From: Chloroflexota bacterium
GTDB lineage: Bacteria > Chloroflexota > Anaerolineae > Aggregatilineales > UBA3940
Assembly: GCA_011051745.1 (NCBI GenBank)
Contig: DRKO01000418.1
Span: 1-14,149, forward strand
Direction of reading: 5' to 3'
Length of the DNA: 14,149 bases
A program made the position numbers and the translations under genes. Below, one piece after another: positions 1 to 6,157 of the stretch. Under the pieces are notes generated by a model, which saw only the letters and a program-made list of their open reading frames with translations, did no database searches and was not told the origin of the DNA. The first letter of the stretch is position 1. Each line of letters begins with the position of its first letter.

Positions 1-115
1 GCAGGGGGCGGTGCGTCAAATGGGATGCTGGCTACCTGCCAGTAATAGAAACACGTCCGGCGAAGGGGCGATACGGTCGCGGTCGGTCCCTCACCGCCCG
101 CCGCCTGCCGCAGCG

Positions 116-2152
116 CTACGCCTCACCGGAGGGGAGGGGACCGGCAGGGGCGTAAAGGGCCTCGACCAGTGCCTCGATCTCCGCCTCCAGTTCCGCCTCC
201 GCCGCGCCTGTGGCGGCCATGACCTGCCCCGCCAGCTCATCGAGCCGCCGCAGGCGGGGGTCGTCGTCGGGCAGATCGGGCAGGGGGAACAGGCTTAATT
301 CGCGCCTGCCGGAGCGCAGGTAGCCCCCGCTCAGCGCCAGCCCGCCGAACAGGGCCCGGTACAGCCGCGAGGCCAGGCGGGAGTTCAGCAACGCGCAGAG
401 CGCCCCCGCAGGCCACACCGGCGCGGTGATGATCGTCGTGGCGACGCTGGCCTGCGCCTCCCCTTCATCCACGAAGGCCCGCAGCCGTTTCCCCAGCCCG
501 GCGATGATGATCTTGCGGCTGGCGGCCTGTTCCCGCCGCCGGGGGGAGAGCGCATCGGCGGGGACGACGGGCCGAAGGTAAGTCCGCCCCAGATACCGCG
601 CCGGAACCTCGCCCCACCTCGTCCGGTGGCGACGGATCAGGCCGGTTGTCACCAGCCGGAAGGTTCGGGGCGGCAGTCCGTCGGGCGGGGCGTCAGCGAC
701 CGCCGGACGCAGCGCGTAGGCCTCGGCGACCGTCAGCCCGGCGGAGAGCGTCGCCGTTTCGCCCAGCGGGATCGTCCCCTCCAGATAGCGGCGGAGCATG
801 TCCCAGTCGGGAGCGAGGGGGCCACTCCACACTTCGCCCGGCATGTCGCGCAGATCGGCCTGCCGCCCCCGCCGGAGCAGGACGGGGCCGGGGATGCTTC
901 CCTCCATCCGGTAGACGCTCAGCGGATGGTCCGCCTCCGGCCTCTCCTTCCGAAAGATGCAGGCCACAGGGTACACGTCGGCCTCGAAAGCCCGCTGCTC
1001 GCTGTAATCCAGAATCGCCTCGACGATCACCCGCTCGCCCAGCCAGCGCCGCAGCGTGCGGGCGTAGTCCGCCGCCAGCAGCTTGTTGGGCAACACCAGC
1101 CCGCAACGCCCGCCCGACCGGCACAGCCCGACCGCCCGCTCGACGAACGGCACGGCCAGATCGAAACTGCCGCGCGTCGTCCGGTAACGGGCCTTCAGCG
1201 CGGCGCGGTAGCCGTCCCGCTCGCCCCGCGCCCGCGTGAACACGCTGGCAAAAGGCGGGTTGCCGATCACGGCGTCGAAGCGATCCGGCAGGCCCTCGAA
1301 GAGGGCATCGTCCAGCAGAGCGTCCCCGCAGCGCAGACGGGCGGAGAGCGCATCGGAGCGCATACCGGGCGCCCCGGCCCACAGCCACAGGCTGAGCGCG
1401 GCCAGCTCAACGGCGAGCGGGTCGCGGTCTGTCCCGTGCAGGCAGCCGAGCGCCCGCCTGCGTGCCTCTGAAGGGGTAAGGCCGGCGTGATCGCACAGCC
1501 ACGCGGCGATCACCTCGCCCGCCGCGATCAGGAAGTGTCCCCCGCCCATCGCCGGATCGAGGACATAGAGCGGGGATGGCGCGGCTGTGTTCGCCCCGTC
1601 CAGCAGGGGGACGAGCGTCCGGCGGGCGACCTCTCCGGCCAGATCGGGCGGGGTGTAATAGCTCCCCCGGCTGTGTCGTTCCTCCGCCAGCGCGGCGTAC
1701 AGGTCGCCGGGCAGCCGGGGATCGGCCTCCGCTTGGCCCACCGGCAGGCGGATCAGGAGTGCCGCCGCCCGCTCCGCGAGGCGGGGGAGCCCCTCGGGGG
1801 GCGGCCCGATCCCGATCTCGTCGAGCGCGGCGAGTATCCGATTCTCCGCCGGGGGGGCGTCGCCCCGCAGGACAGAGGGAACAAGACCCCGTTCTTCGGC
1901 CATCAGGCGGACGACGATCCCCAGCAGCAGCCGGAGCGCCTGTTGCCGCCGGGCCGGTTGCACAGTCGAGAGAATGGGGAGAAAAACCCCCTCCTGTAGC
2001 GTGCGCCTCAGCGAAGCGGCGGACACGGGGAACGGCCCGCCCTTTCCCGCTTTGTCTGTGCCCTCCGCCACGTTGACAGTCGCTCCCATCTCGTCTAAGC
2101 TGAGGTAAAGGCGTTGCTCGCCCGGCAACACCTTCCCTGACTCTCGAACCAT
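116..2152 (-). CDS. Adenine-specific DNA methyltransferase, Eco57I/type IIG-like, no nuclease domain
   Basis: The product most likely transfers a methyl group from S-adenosylmethionine to N6 of adenine in a specific DNA site. From the ATG at 2152 it is 678 residues. Residues about 80-90 carry RLMAEERGLVP, the helical segment that follows the nuclease domain in Eco57I-type fused enzymes. YYTPPDL (motif X region) comes next, then the SAM-binding motif DPAMGGGHFL (D199; the usual form is DPACGSGxFL), then TDRDPLAVELAALSLWLW and LRCGDALL. The catalytic motif is NPPF (N298-F301), typical of N6-adenine enzymes. The last roughly 250 residues (ARYLGRTYLRP, ALLNSRLASRLYR, FPLPDLP) resemble a TaqI/Eco57I-type target-recognition domain. 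There is no PD-(D/E)XK region, and 678 residues is short for a fused restriction-methylase, so it is probably methylase-only. The start is uncertain: neither 2152 nor the in-frame ATG at 2089 has a good ribosome site, and codons between them have low GC at third positions. The frame is open further upstream, but that part antisenses the next gene. Confidence 0.85.
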   Translation of the reverse strand: MVRESGKVLPGEQRLYLSLDEMGATVNVAEGTDKAGKGGPFPVSAASLRRTLQEGVFLPILSTVQPARRQQALRLLLGIVVRLMAEERGLVPSVLRGDAPPAENRILAALDEIGIGPPPEGLPRLAERAAALLIRLPVGQAEADPRLPGDLYAALAEERHSRGSYYTPPDLAGEVARRTLVPLLDGANTAAPSPLYVLDPAMGGGHFLIAAGEVIAAWLCDHAGLTPSEARRRALGCLHGTDRDPLAVELAALSLWLWAGAPGMRSDALSARLRCGDALLDDALFEGLPDRFDAVIGNPPFASVFTRARGERDGYRAALKARYRTTRGSFDLAVPFVERAVGLCRSGGRCGLVLPNKLLAADYARTLRRWLGERVIVEAILDYSEQRAFEADVYPVACIFRKERPEADHPLSVYRMEGSIPGPVLLRRGRQADLRDMPGEVWSGPLAPDWDMLRRYLEGTIPLGETATLSAGLTVAEAYALRPAVADAPPDGLPPRTFRLVTTGLIRRHRTRWGEVPARYLGRTYLRPVVPADALSPRRREQAASRKIIIAGLGKRLRAFVDEGEAQASVATTIITAPVWPAGALCALLNSRLASRLYRALFGGLALSGGYLRSGRRELSLFPLPDLPDDDPRLRRLDELAGQVMAATGAAEAELEAEIEALVEALYAPAGPLPSGEA
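2073..2101 (+). promoter_or_regulatory. Candidate sigma-70-type promoter for the lipoprotein gene
   Basis: A perfect -35 hexamer TTGACA (2073-2078) is followed after 17 bp by TAAGCT (2096-2101), which keeps the T1, A2 and T6 positions of TATAAT. It would give a leader of about 115 bases before the ATG at 2226. It overlaps the 5' end of the divergent methylase gene whether that starts at 2152 or 2089, which makes it less certain. The -10 match is weak. Confidence 0.35.
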
Positions 2153-2170
2153 CGCAGGCCCGCGCCTGCG
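2153..2170. repeat. Perfect 7-bp inverted repeat at the methylase 5' end
   Basis: The sequence CGCAGGC-CCGC-GCCTGCG is a perfect 7-bp inverted repeat with a 4-base centre, directly abutting the ATG at 2152 of the minus-strand methylase. It lies in the 73-bp gap before the divergent lipoprotein gene. It could be an operator or a 5' hairpin in the methylase transcript. In GC-rich DNA a chance origin is also possible. Confidence 0.35.
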
Positions 2171-2213
2171 TTTCACAAATGTATCCCTTCTGGGCGCTGG
2201 CTGCCATGCCAGC

Positions 2214-2220
2214 AGGAGGA
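2214..2220 (+). promoter_or_regulatory. Strong Shine-Dalgarno site of the lipoprotein gene
   Basis: AGGAGGA ends 5 bases before the ATG at 2226 and fixes that codon as the start, rather than the internal ATG nine codons later. Confidence 0.85.
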
Positions 2221-2225
2221 GACCG

Positions 2226-3032
2226 ATGGTAAAGCATCCCGGACGACGGTCCATGTTCTGGTTGTGGATGGTTGCGCTGGCCGTGCTCGCTTCGACGCTG
2301 GCCTGCGGCCCTCTGATTTCCTTTCTGGAGGAGCTCCAGGGGCAGGGGTCAACCCCGCCCGTGCCGTTGATCGAGCCGACAATCGCCCCTCCAGCCGAGG
2401 CGACGGATACGCCGGTCGCGCCGCCCGCAGGTATGGGAACCCCGCAGGGTCGTGGGGACGAAAAGCCGGAGCCGGGCGTGCCCGGCGGCAACGAGCCCGG
2501 AACGGGGCAGACGACGATCACGCTCGTTAACCAGGGCGTGGCGACGGTCTGCTACGTGCGCATCTCGCCTGTCACCTCCGATCAGTGGGGGGAGGACTGG
2601 CTGGGCGAGACGGAGGTCGTCGGGGCTGGCGCGGAACGGGTCTTCACGGTGACGCCGGGGCGCTATGACCTTCAGGCCGAGGATTGCGGCAATAATCCCC
2701 TCTCAACCGAGATGGGCGTGGACGTGAGCGGCGCGTACACGTGGATCGTCACCGGCCCGGAGCTCCCGCCGAACGCCGGTGAGCCGGTCAACGTGACGGT
2801 CGTCAACAACGGCAGCGTGCCCGTGTATTACATCTATATCTCGCCCGTCACCTCCGATCAGTGGGGGGAGGACTGGCTCGGCACGTCCATTCTGGAGCCG
2901 GGCGCGTCGCGCACTTTCACCGTTGAGGCCGGTCTGTGGGACATGCGGGCCGACGATCAGGATCACAACGTCCTCTCGCTGCGCTGGAACGTGACGATCT
3001 CTGGAGATATGACCTGGACGATCCCGGACTAG
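2226..3032 (+). CDS. Putative lipoprotein with two tandem copies of a beta-rich domain
   Basis: This 268-residue protein is probably exported and lipid-anchored. Residues 7-26 form a basic then hydrophobic signal (RRSMFWLWM onward) ending in TLAC, with Cys27 as the likely modified residue. TLAC deviates from the strict lipobox because Thr is at -3. Residues about 40-93 are a Pro/Gly/Glu-rich linker. Two homologous beta-rich domains follow (about 95-175 and 187-268), each with VNxG..V.Y..ISPVTSDQWGEDWLG, then FTV, then a YDLxAxD-like turn and a W-rich last strand. The 15-residue core ISPVTSDQWGEDWLG is identical in both copies (113-127 and 205-219). Copy 1 has Cys109 and Cys154; copy 2 lacks both equivalents. 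The domain looks like a surface or ligand-binding module, but no catalytic residues are visible and the function is unknown. The next gene, on the same strand, starts 79 bp downstream. Confidence 0.88.
   Translation: MVKHPGRRSMFWLWMVALAVLASTLACGPLISFLEELQGQGSTPPVPLIEPTIAPPAEATDTPVAPPAGMGTPQGRGDEKPEPGVPGGNEPGTGQTTITLVNQGVATVCYVRISPVTSDQWGEDWLGETEVVGAGAERVFTVTPGRYDLQAEDCGNNPLSTEMGVDVSGAYTWIVTGPELPPNAGEPVNVTVVNNGSVPVYYIYISPVTSDQWGEDWLGTSILEPGASRTFTVEAGLWDMRADDQDHNVLSLRWNVTISGDMTWTIPD
2562..2878 (+). repeat. Two near-identical 41-base direct repeats inside the lipoprotein gene
   Basis: Bases 2562-2602 and 2838-2878 match at 40 of 41 positions (t at 2570 versus c at 2846), including a 32-base exact stretch at 2571-2602 and 2847-2878. 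The offset of 276 bp is exactly 92 codons. They encode the identical core of the two domain copies, while the surrounding parts of the copies have diverged strongly. Confidence 0.95.
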
Positions 3033-3111
3033 TCACACTGTGGGGGTGGCGCGAGGCGGCGTGAAAGTCGAAATAGCATTACAGTAACGCACCTTTGACG
3101 GAGCAGCGCCG

Positions 3112-4158
3112 ATGACCCAGCGCCATCCCCCCCAACCGGACACCCCCGCTTCCGCCCCTCTGTCGGTCAGAGGGTTGTTGCTGGCCGCCTGTGACGTGTA
3201 CGCCCTTCCGTTGATCGTCTATCTGACCCTGCGTGTTCTGTCCGGCAATCGTCTGTGGCCGGTCGCACTGGCGAGCGTCTTCATCCACTGGCTGCTGTTG
3301 CCTGCCATCCCCTTCCTGATCCTGATGCTTCTGAGCCGCCGGTGGTGGCGGGCGGCGCTGGCCGGGGTCAACGCGGTGGCTTTCCTGTGGCTGTTTGGCG
3401 GGCTGTTCCTGCCCGATCTCTCGCCCCCTCCGGCGTGCAGTGGCCCGCCCGACGAGTGCCTCACCCTGACCGTGATGACGTACAACATCAACGACGGCAA
3501 CGCCACTCCGGATCGGCTCATCCCGCTTCTGCGCGAGTCGGGGGCCGACATCATCGCCCTGCAGGAGGTCAGTCGCGAGCAGGCCGCCGCGCTCGAAGGG
3601 GCTTTACTGGAGGAATACCCCTACCGGGTGCTGTACGGCTACGGCATCCCCGGGATCGGCCTGCTCAGCCGCTACCCCATTCTCGATCATGAGTTATTCG
3701 ATCTCGTCCGGGGCGCGTTCCCTTACCTCGAAGCCCGGCTGAGCGTCGAGGGGCGGACGCTGCGCCTGATCAACGCTCACCCGCCCCCGCCGGGCGTCAG
3801 CCTCACCCTGTCGCTGGCGTATGCCTCTCAGGGGATCGTGGACATGCCGCCCCTGGCAGAGCGGGCCACATCCGACGGCCCGACCATTCTGGCGGGGGAC
3901 TTCAACGCGACCGATCAGAGCGACGATTACGCGATTCTGGCCGCCGCCGGGCTGGAAGATGCCCACCGGACGGCAGGCCGGGGCTTCGGCCTGACCTTCC
4001 CGAACGGGCGGCGGTATCGTTCCCTGCCGCTCCCCCGGCTGGTGCGTATTGATTACATCTGGGTGACGGAGGAATTCCGGCCCCGGCGGGCATGGGTGGG
4101 CGCGGATGCCGGGTCCGATCACCGCCCCGTGCTGGCCGAACTGGTATGGGGGGAGTAA
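3112..4158 (+). CDS. Membrane-anchored endonuclease/exonuclease/phosphatase-family protein
   Basis: This is a 348-residue protein of the metal-dependent EEP (exonuclease III/DNase I/sphingomyelinase-like) fold. Three hydrophobic segments at about 28-44, 48-75 and 81-101 form an N-terminal membrane anchor, as in YafD-like EEP proteins. The catalytic domain spans about 117-346 with every signature residue: TYN (N125), LQEV (E152), NAH (H223), GDFN (D263, N265), RIDY (D314) and GSDHRPV (D336, H337). The active site is therefore intact for Mg2+-dependent phosphodiester or phosphomonoester hydrolysis. The substrate (nucleic acid, phospholipid or inositol phosphate) cannot be told. The side of the membrane is not certain; an odd number of spans with a short N-terminus would allow an extracytoplasmic domain. 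GGAG at 3100-3103, 8 bases before the ATG, supports the start. I saw no convincing promoter in the 79-bp gap after the lipoprotein gene, so co-transcription is possible. Confidence 0.92.
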   Translation: MTQRHPPQPDTPASAPLSVRGLLLAACDVYALPLIVYLTLRVLSGNRLWPVALASVFIHWLLLPAIPFLILMLLSRRWWRAALAGVNAVAFLWLFGGLFLPDLSPPPACSGPPDECLTLTVMTYNINDGNATPDRLIPLLRESGADIIALQEVSREQAAALEGALLEEYPYRVLYGYGIPGIGLLSRYPILDHELFDLVRGAFPYLEARLSVEGRTLRLINAHPPPPGVSLTLSLAYASQGIVDMPPLAERATSDGPTILAGDFNATDQSDDYAILAAAGLEDAHRTAGRGFGLTFPNGRRYRSLPLPRLVRIDYIWVTEEFRPRRAWVGADAGSDHRPVLAELVWGE

Positions 4159-4191
4159 ACAAAAAGAGGGCAGCCCTCTGCGGTTGCCCCC
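4157..4191 (-). terminator. Intrinsic terminator of the L,D-transpeptidase gene
   Basis: Read on the minus strand, a hairpin is followed by TTTTTGTTT (4157-4165). The stem can be the compact AGAGGG-ctg-CCCTCT (4165-4179) or the larger pairing of 4166-4172 with 4185-4191, with one G-U pair. It begins about 18 bases past the transpeptidase stop at 4210, in the gap between convergent genes. The T-tract touches the stop codon of the plus-strand EEP gene. On the plus strand the hairpin lacks a T-tract, so termination should work mainly leftward. Confidence 0.75.
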
Positions 4192-4209
4192 TGCGTGGCT
4201 CTGTCTTCG

Positions 4210-5337
4210 CTACCGGATCACGATCTTGGCGGCCAGTTCGCCTTCTTCGGCCCAGCGATAGGCGTCCTCATACCCCATATAGGGCGGAGCCCAGCGATAA
4301 ATCCACTTGGCCGCGTCCGGCGTGACGTTGATACAGCCGTGGCTGCGCGGATACCCGAAGTTGTTGTGCCAGTAGGCCCCGTGAATGGCCGCGCCGGTGA
4401 AGGTGAAGTACGTGCACCAGGGCACGCCGTTCACGTCATACCCCAGCCCGATGTCATGCCCGCCTCGCATCCGGCGTGAGGGTCGCTTGCGCTGAACCGT
4501 GTACTCCCCGTAAGGGGTGCTGAAGTCGAACTCCTCGCCGGAGTCGTTACTGTAGCTCGTGCCGGAGGCGATCCGCGTCTGGAAGACGAGGTCCTGCCCC
4601 TCGTAGCAACTCAACATCTGCTCGTCCAGCAGAATCTCGATCCACTTATCCTCGACTTCCGGCGAGATGGGGTCGAACTCGGCGCGGGGGATGGGGCGCA
4701 CGTGGTGAGCGAGCACCCAGGCCTGACGGTTCTCCTCCAGATCATCGTAGAGGCGATACCAGGCCCGGCCCTGCTCGTCGTCCGCCCGATCGATCACGCG
4801 GTGAACCTGAGCATAATAGCATTTGTACCAGTCGAAATCCCAGCGCAGACTGTCCAGCGAGGGGCGGTGATGCTGCCAGCTCACCGGGACAGTGATCTCC
4901 CCCCAGAAGCCATCTCCGGTTACCGGCTGCGGCTCGTGGAAAATCTCGTGGCAGGGCACGACGTAGGCCGAATGGATGTAGCCCCGGTCGGTCTCAAACC
5001 AGACCGTGCTCCGGGCGCGGCTGTCGTAAGGATCGCCCCGCACGCCCCGGTAAATGGGCAGCACATCCCCCCAGAAGACTCGATCAATGGAATTCGCGCT
5101 CGGTGTGGGCGCGGTGAAGATGCGCAGCCATGTTGCGCCGTGCACACGCCCCAGAAAAGGCGGGTTCCCGTACAGTTCGTTGTACGAGATCAACTCGTTG
5201 ATCGGGTCTTCTTCGCTCTGACTGAACGGGCGTCCCCCGGCGGCCAGCGCGCGCTGAGCCTTTAACGAGGCCAGCGCGACCGAGCCGAGTCCGGCGGCTT
5301 GAAGAAAGCGACGACGTGAGATGCCAGTTTGTGACAT
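4210..5337 (-). CDS. Tat-exported L,D-transpeptidase (YkuD family)
   Basis: The product should cross-link peptidoglycan stem peptides through a catalytic cysteine outside the cytoplasmic membrane. The 375-residue protein begins with a twin-arginine signal, SRRRFLQ (residues 7-13), then an alanine-rich hydrophobic stretch and a likely AxA cleavage site near 30-32 (ALA). Residues about 60-128 resemble an SH3-like wall-binding module. The YkuD domain covers about 232-345 and carries H319 in AIHGAYWH and the active-site SHGCIN (S332, H333, G334, C335). The last 30 residues (IYRWAPPYMGYEDAYRWAEE) follow the domain, as in other members. The aromatic-rich middle (about 130-230, with DWYKCYY and WYRLYDD) is a spacer of unknown role. 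Start: AGGGCAGGA lies just before the ATG, and the Tat motif sits at the right distance. It has its own promoter (5384-5411) and terminator (4157-4191), so it is probably monocistronic. Confidence 0.93.
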   Translation of the reverse strand: MSQTGISRRRFLQAAGLGSVALASLKAQRALAAGGRPFSQSEEDPINELISYNELYGNPPFLGRVHGATWLRIFTAPTPSANSIDRVFWGDVLPIYRGVRGDPYDSRARSTVWFETDRGYIHSAYVVPCHEIFHEPQPVTGDGFWGEITVPVSWQHHRPSLDSLRWDFDWYKCYYAQVHRVIDRADDEQGRAWYRLYDDLEENRQAWVLAHHVRPIPRAEFDPISPEVEDKWIEILLDEQMLSCYEGQDLVFQTRIASGTSYSNDSGEEFDFSTPYGEYTVQRKRPSRRMRGGHDIGLGYDVNGVPWCTYFTFTGAAIHGAYWHNNFGYPRSHGCINVTPDAAKWIYRWAPPYMGYEDAYRWAEEGELAAKIVIR

Positions 5338-5383
5338 GATCCTGCCCTGATATCTATTTTTTCTCCGGTGTGGCTGTCTCTGG

Positions 5384-5411
5384 ATTATAGCGACCTCTGT
5401 CCGTTCTTCAA
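5384..5411 (-). promoter_or_regulatory. Sigma-70-type promoter of the L,D-transpeptidase gene
   Basis: On the minus strand TTGAAG (5411-5406) and a perfect TATAAT (5389-5384) are separated by 16 bp. Transcription would start near 5377, giving a leader of about 40 bases before the ATG at 5337. It is the best promoter match in the window, and it lies in a non-coding gap just after the hairpin that closes the signalling genes. Confidence 0.75.
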
Positions 5412-5438
5412 TAAGCAGAATGGCGTGCTCGAAGAGAG

Positions 5439-5460
5439 GCCCCGCGCAGCCGCGCGGGGC
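5439..5460 (-). terminator. GC-rich hairpin after the response regulator gene
   Basis: GCCCCGCGC (5439-5447) pairs perfectly with GCGCGGGGC (5452-5460) across a 4-base loop, a very stable 9-bp all-GC stem. It lies about 45 bases past the regulator stop codon and before the transpeptidase promoter. On the minus strand it is followed by CTCTCTT rather than a clean T-tract, so it may be a Rho-independent terminator of reduced strength or a 3'-end protecting structure. Confidence 0.55.
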
Positions 5461-5504
5461 ACGAAACTACCGACACATATCCTCCGACCGCTCACGGCAG
5501 AGGT

Positions 5505-6083
5505 TCAGGAAGCGTCTCCTTTTTTCTTCTCACCCGTGCCGCCTCCGCCCTTGAGTCCGTCCTCCGCCTCGCCCTTCTTTCTGAGGGAGGTTTCGGCCTT
5601 CCCCGGAGGCGTCTTCTTCGCTCCGGTCACCTTCTCCTTGTCCACCTTCTTATCGGCCTTGCCTTTGTCCTCACTCTTCATTGTCTTGTCCTTACTCCGT
5701 TTGTCCTTATCCTGCCCGGCGTTCTCCAGAAGTTTCTGAATACGCGCGATGAGCGCATCAGGGGCAAAGGGCTTGAGGATATAATCCATCGCCCCCGTCT
5801 CCAGCCCCTGCTGAACCTCGGCTTCCTGACCTTTGGCGGAGAGGAAGACCACCGGAATATCAGCCGTCGCGGGCGTGTTTTTAAGCGTCTTGCAGGCTTC
5901 GTACCCCGTCATTTTCGGCATACGGACATCGAGCAGAATCATGTCGGGCTGTTCGCTGGTGGCGAGCCTGATCGCATCGAAGCCGTTCGAGGTAGCGATG
6001 ACTTCAAAACCGCCATACTGGAGCGTGAAGACGAGCAGGTCGCGGATATCCGGTTCGTCTTCTGCGATGAGTATCTTGGGCAT
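5505..6083 (-). CDS. Single-domain CheY-like response regulator with a lysine-rich tail
   Basis: Residues 1-120 form a complete receiver domain. They include MPKILIAEDEPD with the acidic pair E8/D9, the phospho-acceptor D52 in LLDVRMPKMTGYE, S82 in FLSAKG and K104 in YILKPF, with the usual alpha5 helix RIQKLLENA. There is no DNA-binding or enzymatic output domain. Instead residues about 124-192 are a low-complexity, presumably disordered tail with about 20 lysines in 69 residues, mixed with Asp/Glu and Gly (KDK, KGKADKK, GGGGTGEKKK). The 192-residue start at 6083 is an ATG opening the receiver fold. The frame runs 9 codons further to a TTG, but those residues are not part of the fold. A GGAG (6095-6098) lies 11 bases upstream. 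The gene follows the giant kinase by 74 bp on the same strand, so it is the probable phosphotransfer partner. The output could be protein-protein signalling or tail-mediated binding to nucleic acid or another polyanion. Confidence 0.93.
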   Translation of the reverse strand: MPKILIAEDEPDIRDLLVFTLQYGGFEVIATSNGFDAIRLATSEQPDMILLDVRMPKMTGYEACKTLKNTPATADIPVVFLSAKGQEAEVQQGLETGAMDYILKPFAPDALIARIQKLLENAGQDKDKRSKDKTMKSEDKGKADKKVDKEKVTGAKKTPPGKAETSLRKKGEAEDGLKGGGGTGEKKKGDAS

Positions 6084-6157
6084 GGTTGTTTGATCTCCGA
6101 ATTCTGGCAAAGGTTATCCGGCCCGGCAACCGCCGAACTGATCCACGCGCCTGACCG

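Noticed and set aside
1..115. Gene or terminator at the left edge
   Set aside because: The only open frame here (from 11 on the plus strand) runs antisense into the methylase and shows no protein features; no clear hairpin with a T-tract was found after the methylase stop.
2153..2521. N-terminal extension of the methylase frame by 123 codons
   Set aside because: This part is antisense to the well-supported start of the lipoprotein gene with its strong ribosome site, is low-complexity Gly/Ser/Pro, and has no methylase features.
3033..3111. Promoter before the EEP gene (TACAGT near 3080)
   Set aside because: There is no acceptable -35 element at the right distance, so the match is not better than chance.
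6084..6110. Longer response regulator starting at a TTG at 6110
   Set aside because: The extra nine residues are not part of the receiver fold, and the ATG at 6083 opens the canonical first beta strand.
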